The notes beneath the pieces were generated by a model. The model saw nothing but the letters and a program-made list of their open reading frames with translations. It ran no database searches and was not told the origin of the DNA. From the NCBI GenBank assembly GCA_035548375.1, contig DASZTG010000096.1, positions 58,933 through 122,932 of the forward strand: a stretch of DNA of 64,000 nucleotides, in the 5' to 3' direction. The stretch is from JACQAP01 sp035548375 (lineage in GTDB: Bacteria; Pseudomonadota; Gammaproteobacteria; Burkholderiales; JACQAP01). Of this stretch, positions 25,425 through 31,943 are shown in pieces. Numbering within the stretch: position 1 is the first letter of the stretch; each line of letters opens with the position of its first letter. The translations under genes and the position numbers were made by a program.

Positions 25425-26405
25425 GAAAGCTCTCGCTTTGCGGCATGCATCCTGGTGGCGGTCGCCGTCGTGGCCATCGCCGGCTGCTCCGGCGCGCCTT
25501 CGCGGTCTTCGAGCGGCAAACCGGGCGGCTATTACCTGGATGACGGCCCGGGCGCGAATCCGCCGGCGAACCTCGACTCCATTCCCGAGCCGACGCCGAA
25601 AATCGAACCGATCAACAAGTTCGCCAGTCGTCCGTACTCCGTGCTGGGCCACGCCTACACGCCCATGACGCAGCTCACGCCCTACAAGGCGCGCGGCATC
25701 GCAAGCTGGTACGGCAAGCGCTATCACGGGCAGAAGACTTCGACCGGCGAGGTCTACGACATGTACGCGATGAGCGCCGCGCACACCACGTTGCCGTTGC
25801 CGTGCTATGTGCGCGTGACCAACCTCGCCAACGGCAAGTCGGTGGTCGTGCGGGTCAACGATCGCGGCCCATTCCACGAAGACCGCCTGATCGATCTTTC
25901 CTGGCTGGCAGCGCAACGGCTTGGCTTGATCGGACGCGGCAGCGGCATGGTGGAAGTCGAGATGATCATTCCCGGCGATACGCCTTCGCCACCGCCTGTG
26001 GCTGCCGTCGCGACCAGCCCGCAACCTTCGGCGGAGCCACCGGCCTCGGTCCCGGAACCGGCCGCTCCGTCTGCCGCTGCCCCGACGTCGACTGCCGCCG
26101 CCGCGCCGCCGCCGGTCGTTGCATCGGCGCCCGCTCCAGATCCGCAGACACCCGCGGTCGCGGCAGAAACCGGCGGCATCTACGTGCAGCTCGGTGCTTT
26201 TTCAGTCGCGCAGAATGCCGAAGCCTTCCTGCGCAAGATGCGCCTGGACCTCGGCTGGTTGTCGTCGAACATGAATGTATACAAGAATGGCAAGCTGTAC
26301 CGCGTGCACGCCGGTCCCTACGCCAGCCGCGAAGAGGCAAACGGCGTGGCGCAGCGCGTGCAGAAGGAACTCGGCTTCAAGGCACTCGTGCTCGACAAAC
26401 CCTAA
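25383..26405 (+). CDS. rlpA: RlpA-family septal ring lytic transglycosylase / lipoprotein
   Basis: Outer-membrane lipoprotein whose homologues cleave glycan strands lacking stem peptides. The 340-residue product has an Arg-rich N-region, a hydrophobic core (AACILVAVAVVAIAGC) ending in a lipobox Cys, and a double-psi beta-barrel domain (about residues 100-195). That domain contains ARGIASWYGKRYHGQKTSTG, YVRVTNLANGKSVVVRVNDR and GPFHEDRLIDLS. A long Pro/Ala-rich linker leads to a C-terminal SPOR domain (VQLGAFSVAQNAEAFLRKM). It directly follows rodA. No usable start lies downstream of the repeat, so the repeat-encoded leader is probably used. Confidence 0.92.
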   Translation: MRREARGVRREARRESSRFAACILVAVAVVAIAGCSGAPSRSSSGKPGGYYLDDGPGANPPANLDSIPEPTPKIEPINKFASRPYSVLGHAYTPMTQLTPYKARGIASWYGKRYHGQKTSTGEVYDMYAMSAAHTTLPLPCYVRVTNLANGKSVVVRVNDRGPFHEDRLIDLSWLAAQRLGLIGRGSGMVEVEMIIPGDTPSPPPVAAVATSPQPSAEPPASVPEPAAPSAAAPTSTAAAAPPPVVASAPAPDPQTPAVAAETGGIYVQLGAFSVAQNAEAFLRKMRLDLGWLSSNMNVYKNGKLYRVHAGPYASREEANGVAQRVQKELGFKALVLDKP

Positions 26406-26423
26406 ACGCTACGGAACCAGAAC

Positions 26424-27359
26424 ATGCGCACGCTGATCTGCGGATCCATCGCCTACGACACGATCATGGTGTTCGGCGACCGCTTCAAGAACCACATCCT
26501 GCCCGACCAGATCCACATCCTGAACGTGTCCTTCCTGGTGCCGGACATGCGCCGCGAGTTCGGCGGTTGCGCGGGCAACATCGCCTACTCGCTGAACATG
26601 CTCGGCGGCGAGCCGCTGATCATGGCGACCGTGGGCGAGGACTACCAGCCGTATGCCTATCGCCTGGACAAGCTCAGGCTGCCGGGCACGCACGTGCGCC
26701 AGGTGCCGAATGCGTTCACCGCGCAGGCCTTCATCACGACGGATCTGGACGACAACCAGATCACGGCCTTCCATCCAGGCGCCATGAATTACTCGCACGA
26801 GAACCACGTGGCGGACGCGAAGGACATCGGCCTCGGCATCGTTTCACCGGACGGGCGCGAAGGCATGCTGCAGCACGCGCGTGAATTCCACGAGGCCGGC
26901 ATCCCGTACATTTTCGATCCCGGCCAGGGATTGCCGATGTTCAACGGCGAGGAACTGATGAATTTCATCCGGCACGCCGCCTATGTCGCCGCCAACGACT
27001 ATGAAGCCAGGATGCTGCAGGAGCGCACCGGCAAATCCATCGAGGAATTGTCGAAGCTCGTGAAGGCGGTGATCGTCACGCAGGGCGGCGAAGGTTCGCA
27101 GATATTCGTCGGCGGCAAGGCGGAGGCGATTCCCTCGGTAAAGCCGGCCGCTGTGGTGGATCCGACCGGCTGCGGCGACGCCTACCGCGCCGGCATCCTC
27201 TACGGCATAGCGAACGGATTCGACTGGGCGACGACGGGCAGGCTCGCGTCGCTGATCGGCTCGCTGAAGATCGCGCAGCGCGGCGCGCAAAACCACCAGT
27301 TCACGCGCGACCAGATCGCGCAACGCTTCCGCGAAGCATTCAAGCGCGCTCCCTGGTAG
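26424..27359 (+). CDS. PfkB/ribokinase-family carbohydrate or adenosine kinase
   Basis: ATP-dependent kinase of the ribokinase fold, 311 residues. The N-terminal substrate-binding region FGGCAGNIAYSLNMLGGEP and the C-terminal PfkB signature DPTGCGDAYRAGILYGIANG, with its catalytic Asp and anion hole, are intact. ANDYEARML and VTQGGEGS are further family stretches. Close annotations often call such proteins adenosine-kinase-like, but substrate cannot be assigned by eye. It starts 18 bases after rlpA, on the same strand. Confidence 0.86.
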   Translation: MRTLICGSIAYDTIMVFGDRFKNHILPDQIHILNVSFLVPDMRREFGGCAGNIAYSLNMLGGEPLIMATVGEDYQPYAYRLDKLRLPGTHVRQVPNAFTAQAFITTDLDDNQITAFHPGAMNYSHENHVADAKDIGLGIVSPDGREGMLQHAREFHEAGIPYIFDPGQGLPMFNGEELMNFIRHAAYVAANDYEARMLQERTGKSIEELSKLVKAVIVTQGGEGSQIFVGGKAEAIPSVKPAAVVDPTGCGDAYRAGILYGIANGFDWATTGRLASLIGSLKIAQRGAQNHQFTRDQIAQRFREAFKRAPW

Positions 27360-27418
27360 GCGGCGCCCGGCCGTGAAGGGGCGCGATCCTGTCCGCTAGC
27401 CTGCCAACGCCGTGGCCG

Positions 27419-28192
27419 GTGCGGGTGATCCGCGCCGTGCTCACTGCACAGCACTTGCTGTCAGGCATGTTCGAGGTCGGCCTGCTGTTCCCTTTCTACG
27501 CCAAGCCGCGGCGCAATCGCGCGATCGCCGCCTGGTCGGCGCGCCTGCTCGCCATCCTGCATGTCCAGGCCAGCATCCGCGGCGAACTGCCGGTCGCGTC
27601 GATGCGACCTTGCGTGCTCGTGGGAAACCACGTTTCCTGGCTCGACATTCACCTGATCCACAGCTTCTGGCAGGTGCGCTTCGTCGCGAAATCCGAAGTC
27701 AGGCGCTGGCCGTTGATCGGCTGGCTGTCCGCACGGGTCGGAACGCTGTTCATCCAGCGCGGGCGCGGCCGCCATGCCGCCCGCATCAACGAATCCATTC
27801 ATGAGGCTTTCCAGCAGGGCGACGCGATCGGCGTGTTTCCGGAGGGTACGACCTCCGATGGCACGGAATTGACGCGCTTCCATGCTTCGCTGCTGCAACC
27901 TGCGGTGGACGAACGCGCGCTCGTCTTTCCGGTCGCAGTGCGCTACCTGGACGAAGCCGGCAACGTCAACAAGGAAGCGAGCTACGTGGGCGACACGTCA
28001 CTGCTGGAATCCATGCGCATGATTTTTCGCCAGCGCACGATCCATGCGGAATTGCATTTCCTTCCGGCCATCGACGCGACCGGCAAAACGAGGCGCGAAC
28101 TGACAGCGCTCACGCAGTCGGCGATCGCCGCTGACCTCAATCTGCCAGTTTCGGACAAGAAACCTGGAACGTCCGGCGATCCTCCAGCCTGA
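27419..28192 (+). CDS. PlsC-type lysophospholipid acyltransferase
   Basis: Probable 1-acyl-sn-glycerol-3-phosphate acyltransferase or related ornithine-lipid acyltransferase at the inner membrane. The 257-residue protein has the catalytic HX4D motif NHVSWLD at residues 70-76 and the substrate-binding motif FPEGTTSDG at 140-148. The block FVAKSEVRRWPLIGWLSARV lies between them, and a hydrophobic N-terminus is present. The start is GTG at 27419. Its last 56 bases overlap the 3' end of apaH on the opposite strand, an unusually long convergent overlap. Confidence 0.88.
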   Translation: MRVIRAVLTAQHLLSGMFEVGLLFPFYAKPRRNRAIAAWSARLLAILHVQASIRGELPVASMRPCVLVGNHVSWLDIHLIHSFWQVRFVAKSEVRRWPLIGWLSARVGTLFIQRGRGRHAARINESIHEAFQQGDAIGVFPEGTTSDGTELTRFHASLLQPAVDERALVFPVAVRYLDEAGNVNKEASYVGDTSLLESMRMIFRQRTIHAELHFLPAIDATGKTRRELTALTQSAIAADLNLPVSDKKPGTSGDPPA

Positions 28193-28949
28193 CCGCGCTC
28201 AGGCGCCGGCCCCACAGGCAGCCGGAATCCAGCGCGAGCAGGTTTTCCTGCACCAGAAGCCCAAGCGCCGACCAGTGGCCGCACACGATGGCGACATTTG
28301 CGCTCTTGCGTCCCGGCACGGTGAACCACGGCTGGTAGCCGGCGGGAATGTCCACGAGCGCGCCCTTGTGGCTGAACTCCATGCGACCGTCCGGCGAGCA
28401 AAGGCGAAGCCTTGTCATTGCATTGATGATCACGCGCAGCCGGTCGTAGCCGGCAAGCGAATCGTCCCAGCGATCAGGCTGGTTGCCGTACATGTTCGCC
28501 ATCAGGTCGCGCCAGCCCGATCCCTGCAGCACGTGCTCGACCTCGCGAGCCAGGTCCAGTGCCTGGTCGACGGTCCATGACGGCAACAAACCCGCGTGCA
28601 CCATCGCGTAGTCGCCTTCGGCATGCATCAATGGCTGGCCACGCAGCCAGGCCAGCAATTCCTCGCGATCGGGCGCGGCGAGGATTTCCGTCAACGTATC
28701 CTGCCGGCCCTGCTTCGAGCGGCCTTCCGAGACCATCAGCAAATGCAGGTCGTGGTTGCCCAGCACGCAAACCGCGCGATCGCCGAGCGATTTCACGTAG
28801 CGCAGGATCTCCAGCGACTGCGGGCCGCGATTGACGAGGTCGCCCACCAGCCAGAGCCGGTCGCGCGACTCACTGAAGCCGGCTTCGGCCAGCAACTCCT
28901 GCAGCGAGTCGAAGCAGCCTTGCAGATCGCCAATTGCGTAGGTGGCCAT
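28137..28949 (-). CDS. apaH: Symmetrical bis(5'-nucleosyl)-tetraphosphatase
   Basis: Hydrolyses Ap4A to two ADP and removes Np4 caps from RNA in characterised species. The 270-residue protein has the calcineurin-like phosphoesterase motifs YAIGDLQGCFDSLQELL, GDLVNRGPQSLEILRYV, LGNHDLHLL, MVHAGLLPSW and CGHWSALGLL. Length and motif spacing are normal. It reads leftward, opposite the acyltransferase gene, and ends inside it. The usual ksgA/apaG neighbours are absent. Confidence 0.95.
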   Translation of the reverse strand: MATYAIGDLQGCFDSLQELLAEAGFSESRDRLWLVGDLVNRGPQSLEILRYVKSLGDRAVCVLGNHDLHLLMVSEGRSKQGRQDTLTEILAAPDREELLAWLRGQPLMHAEGDYAMVHAGLLPSWTVDQALDLAREVEHVLQGSGWRDLMANMYGNQPDRWDDSLAGYDRLRVIINAMTRLRLCSPDGRMEFSHKGALVDIPAGYQPWFTVPGRKSANVAIVCGHWSALGLLVQENLLALDSGCLWGRRLSAVRLEDRRTFQVSCPKLAD

Positions 28950-28990
28950 TGATCTGATGAGAGCGGCGCGATGCCGGATTGTTCATTCCT

Positions 28991-29021
28991 GAAAAATAAA
29001 AGGCGCAGCCGAAGCTGCGCC
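28991..29021 (-). terminator. Rho-independent terminator of the cytochrome c gene
   Basis: An 8-bp perfect stem (GGCGCAGC, tetraloop CGAA on the plus strand) at 29002-29021 is followed on the minus strand by a T-rich run (complement of 28991-29001). It lies 31 bases beyond the stop of the leftward cytochrome gene and before apaH. Confidence 0.85.
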
Positions 29022-29052
29022 CCCACCATTGTCTTTGTGAATCGCGTGGGCG

Positions 29053-29589
29053 TTACTTCGCCATGCCCACCATGTAGTCCACGGCAGCCTTGACGTCGGC
29101 ATCCGGCGCCTGCGAGCCGCCCTTCGGCGGCATGGCGTTCTTGCCGTGCAGGGCGCTGTTGTACAACGAGTCCTTGCCCTTCGCGATGCGCGGTCCCCAG
29201 GCGGCCTTGTCGCCGGCTTTCGGCGCGCCGGCGATGCCGGCGCCGTGACAGGCCGTGCAAACCGTGTCGTAGAGCTGCTTGCCGGCGCTGGCGCCGCCGG
29301 CAGCGGTCTTGACCGGCTGGCCGGTCGCCGTCTTGACGCCGGGCGCGGCGCTCGCTGCCTGCGGCTGTGCCGGCGGCTCGCCGATGACCAGCGAGCCGAC
29401 GGGCTTCAGGCGCTCCGCCACCGCGGCGTCGGAATTGGAGGCCTTCTCGACCTTCATGCCGCCGGTCATGTAGCTGGCGATGCCGATGATGCCGATGACC
29501 GGGATCGCGAAGGCGAGCACCATCACGAGGATCAGCTGGTTCGGGGTCTTGATGAAGGAGTTGTGTTCTTCGATATGCGCGTCGGGCAT
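29053..29589 (-). CDS. Membrane-anchored c-type cytochrome (cytochrome c5-like)
   Basis: Monohaem electron carrier facing the periplasm. The 178-residue protein has a short cytoplasmic N-terminus, one transmembrane helix (LILVMVLAFAIPVIGIIGIA, residues 19-38), an Ala/Pro-rich linker and a haem domain. In that domain CTACH at 111-115 binds haem, and Met153 in HGKNAMPPKGG is the likely sixth ligand. The domain style is that of cytochrome c5. The likely promoter is at 29628-29655 and a terminator follows. No oxidase gene is adjacent, so its electron partners are unknown. Confidence 0.92.
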   Translation of the reverse strand: MPDAHIEEHNSFIKTPNQLILVMVLAFAIPVIGIIGIASYMTGGMKVEKASNSDAAVAERLKPVGSLVIGEPPAQPQAASAAPGVKTATGQPVKTAAGGASAGKQLYDTVCTACHGAGIAGAPKAGDKAAWGPRIAKGKDSLYNSALHGKNAMPPKGGSQAPDADVKAAVDYMVGMAK

Positions 29590-29627
29590 GTACCAATCCT
29601 TTTACGGGGGGTGCGAGTGGAGGCCGG

Positions 29628-29655
29628 ATTATAGGGCATCCCACCCTGCAGCCAA
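29628..29655 (-). promoter_or_regulatory. Candidate sigma-70 promoter of the cytochrome c gene
   Basis: On the minus strand a perfect TATAAT (29628-29633) lies 16 bases after TTGGCT (29650-29655, three of six consensus bases). The -10 is 39-44 bases upstream of the cytochrome ATG. Confidence 0.5.
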
Positions 29656-29703
29656 CCCCCGAAATGGACTGAAAACGCCGTTCCCCGTACACTACGTACC
29701 AGT

Positions 29704-29780
29704 GCGCCCGTAGCTCAGCTGGATAGAGTACTGCCCTCCGAAGGCAGTGGTCGGACGTTCGAATCGTCTCGGGCGCGCCA
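29704..29780 (+). tRNA. tRNA-Arg, anticodon CCG
   Basis: A complete 77-base cloverleaf is visible. The acceptor GCGCCCG pairs with CGGGCGC, the D-arm contains AGCTGGATA, and the anticodon stem CTGCC/GGCAG encloses loop CTCCGAA, giving anticodon CCG (decodes CGG). The T-arm is GGACG/CGTCT with loop TTCGAAT. The 3' CCA is encoded. It lies alone between the cytochrome promoter and a YqaA-like gene. Confidence 0.97.
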
Positions 29781-29818
29781 CTCTCCCTGCGTCATTTCCT
29801 CGCGGCAATCGTTTCGGC

Positions 29819-30217
29819 TTGAATGAGTCCCTCGGATTAGGCTCGCTGTTCCTGAGCAGCTTCCTCGCGGCAACGTTGTTGCCCGGCGGATCCGAGATCG
29901 TGTTCGCGGGATTGCTCGCCAGCAAGACCGTCGGGCTGTGGCCAGCGCTCGGCGTCGCGACCCTCGGCAATACGCTCGGGGGCCTGAGCTCCTACGTCAT
30001 CGGCCGTGTCGTGCCGCAGAAGCACTTGCCCGAGCGTGCGCTTGCATGGGTCCGAAAGTGGGGGCCGGCGGTTTTGCTGCTGTCCTGGGTGCCGGTCATC
30101 GGCGATCCGCTTTGCCTTGTCGCCGGCTGGTTGAGGCTGAATCCCGTGCTGTCGACGCTGTTCATGGCGGCGGGCAAGTTTGCGCGGTATTGGGTGTTGG
30201 CAAAATTCGTGTCGTGA
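29819..30217 (+). CDS. yqaA: YqaA-family inner-membrane protein (DedA-like)
   Basis: Small polytopic membrane protein of the SNARE-associated/DedA-related YqaA family, function unclear. The first recognisable sequence after the tRNA is LGSLFLSSFLAATLLPGGSE, followed by LGVATLGNTLGGLSSYVIGR, a short amphipathic stretch, and LLLSWVPVIGDPLCLVAGWL; all align by eye with E. coli YqaA. The open frame runs back through the tRNA, but the only sensible start downstream of it is TTG at 29819, giving 132 residues. Any ATG in this frame lies inside the tRNA. Confidence 0.82.
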   Translation: MNESLGLGSLFLSSFLAATLLPGGSEIVFAGLLASKTVGLWPALGVATLGNTLGGLSSYVIGRVVPQKHLPERALAWVRKWGPAVLLLSWVPVIGDPLCLVAGWLRLNPVLSTLFMAAGKFARYWVLAKFVS

Positions 30218-30259
30218 TGTCACCATGCGGCGGCACATTCGCTTGGCATACGCACCAAG

Positions 30260-30364
30260 ATGGCCGGCGAACCAGAAACCCGAGACATGCCACACATGAC
30301 AGGCACAAACGAGATCTTTCCGCACGTCAAGATCGAAGCTCAACTTAGGGACGTTGTCCCATGA
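30260..30364 (+). CDS. Possible 34-residue upstream ORF coupled to the nuclease gene
   Basis: An open frame from ATG at 30260 (in-frame ATGs also at 30287 and 30296) encodes 34 residues ending in LRDVVP. Its TGA overlaps the ATG of the next gene (ATGA), the same coupling used elsewhere in this operon. I recognise no domain. It may be a leader peptide, a small operon component, the remnant of a longer upstream gene, or chance. There is no strong Shine-Dalgarno sequence before 30260. Confidence 0.25.
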   Translation: MAGEPETRDMPHMTGTNEIFPHVKIEAQLRDVVP

Positions 30365-31449
30365 GTACGGATTGGGAAGATATCAAAGTACCTCCGAAAC
30401 CTTCGACCGCTATTACGGCCGGACAGGTGGCGAATGGGCCAGTTATCCCGCCCCAGCAGCGACTCTTGACCTACTCGCCGGCCGAGTGGGAAGTTTTCGT
30501 TGAGGAATGGGCCTACTACTGTCTCAGGAAGGCTTATAAACATGTGCAGCGCTTTTCTGGCGCTGGCGATATGGGCGTGGATGTTGCTGGCTTCGTGGAC
30601 GACAAACGCCTTCAAGGGGTGTGGGACAACTATCAGTGCAAGCATTACTACAACCATGCCCTGAAACCGGCCGATGTCTGGTTAGAGTTTGGCAAGGTGA
30701 TTTGGTACTCGTTTAAAAAGGAATACACGGTTCCGCGTCGTTATTACTTCGTTGCTCCGTGGGGTGCTGGCACCAAACTAAGTCGCCTATTGACCAATGC
30801 CGTGAGGCTACGAGAAGAACTGATCGAGAACTGGGACAAGCATGTGAGAACAGCGGTCACCAAAACTCAAGAGGTACTGCTCGACGCAACTCTCCGTGCC
30901 TATGTTGATGCTTTTGACTTCTCAATCTTTGACGCCAAAACGGCACTTCAGCTTGTTGATGACCACCGCAGCACACCCGTACACGCGGCGCGCTTTGGGG
31001 GTGGACTACCGCCTCGTCCCGCTGCCGGAGCGCCTCCTGCAATAGTTGCGGCCGCCGAGAGCCACTATGTAACCCAATTACTGGGCGCATACGCCGAGCA
31101 TACGGGCAAGGCAGTACCTGATCCATCTGCGTTGTCGCTACCGAAACTGCGAGAACACTTTCATCGCCAGCGCGAGGCGTTCTATGAAGCAGAGTCGCTA
31201 CGCGTCTTCGCGCGCGACACGGTCCCGCCAGGAACATTTGAATCCTTGCAGGGTGACATATACGACGGTGTGATAGACACGCATGATGCCCTCCATCGTG
31301 ACGGCTATGAGAAGGTATGCGCTGTTACCAAGGCAGCGCGAGAGGTACAGATCACGGCGAACGCCCTGATCTCATGCACGAGGCCAAAAGACCGCGACGG
31401 CATCTGCCATCAGCTTGTTAACGATGCGCTCCTATGGTGGAAAGATTGA
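30361..31449 (+). CDS. ABC-3C-type effector with PD-(D/E)xK nuclease domain
   Basis: Probable DNA-cleaving effector of an ABC three-component conflict system, 362 residues. The N-terminal third looks like an Mrr-type restriction-endonuclease fold. A glutamate pair (E48/E49) precedes GAGDMGVDVAGF (D74), and the core-strand motif YQCKHYY supplies Q92 and K94, the QxK variant of the active site. The remainder is alpha-helical without recognised catalytic motifs and would be the ABC-3C C-terminal domain. The start at 30361 follows AGGGA ten bases upstream. It overlaps the next gene by 16 bases. Base and codon use are more AT-rich than in neighbouring genes. The system name is an inference from layout and motifs. 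Confidence 0.72.
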   Translation: MSTDWEDIKVPPKPSTAITAGQVANGPVIPPQQRLLTYSPAEWEVFVEEWAYYCLRKAYKHVQRFSGAGDMGVDVAGFVDDKRLQGVWDNYQCKHYYNHALKPADVWLEFGKVIWYSFKKEYTVPRRYYFVAPWGAGTKLSRLLTNAVRLREELIENWDKHVRTAVTKTQEVLLDATLRAYVDAFDFSIFDAKTALQLVDDHRSTPVHAARFGGGLPPRPAAGAPPAIVAAAESHYVTQLLGAYAEHTGKAVPDPSALSLPKLREHFHRQREAFYEAESLRVFARDTVPPGTFESLQGDIYDGVIDTHDALHRDGYEKVCAVTKAAREVQITANALISCTRPKDRDGICHQLVNDALLWWKD

Positions 31450-31943
31450 AGGGCACGGAACGCCAGCCAGCAACTTTCAACGGTCCGCTTGAGGCCGGAA
31501 TCCGTGCCGTTTCTATCCTTGGTGCGGCCTACCCGCAGTCCTATGATCTCCAAAGGTTGGTGGCCTTTGACTACCTTCTCGTGCATACAGCGGACGTTGG
31601 CGGTCCAGAGAGCCTGCATCCATCAACGCCCATTCACTCGGCTGAGCTGCTCGTGCGACGCAAGCTGGTCGAGCAGGCATTGCTCCTAATGATGACGCGT
31701 GATCTTGTTCACCGCGAAATCACGGCCGAAGGAATCAAATATAGCGCGGGTGAGAACGCCGCGACCTTCCTTGCCTCGGTGTCATCGATCTATCTGCGCG
31801 AACTCAAACATCGCGCCGATTGGTTGGTCGATGCGCTCGGCAATCACACTGATTTAGAGTTCAAGGGGGTCATGCGAAGGTTCTTCGACGATTGGGTCGA
31901 AGAATTCCAGCACGCCGAACGTAGCATGGGAGGTGATGCATGA
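31434..31943 (+). CDS. ABC-3C middle-component-like protein
   Basis: A 169-residue, mostly alpha-helical protein between a nuclease and an SMC-like ATPase. Notable stretches are GIRAVSILGAAYPQSYDLQR, LVAFDYLLVHTADVGGP and a long helical segment LLVRRKLVEQALLLMMTRDL with a following EGIKYSAGENAATFL, which suggests a winged-helix-like unit. It fits the small middle components that link effector and ATPase in ABC-3C systems. The start overlaps the upstream gene by 16 bases and the stop overlaps the ATPase start by four (ATGA). The family label rests mainly on context. Confidence 0.62.
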   Translation: MVERLKGTERQPATFNGPLEAGIRAVSILGAAYPQSYDLQRLVAFDYLLVHTADVGGPESLHPSTPIHSAELLVRRKLVEQALLLMMTRDLVHREITAEGIKYSAGENAATFLASVSSIYLRELKHRADWLVDALGNHTDLEFKGVMRRFFDDWVEEFQHAERSMGGDA

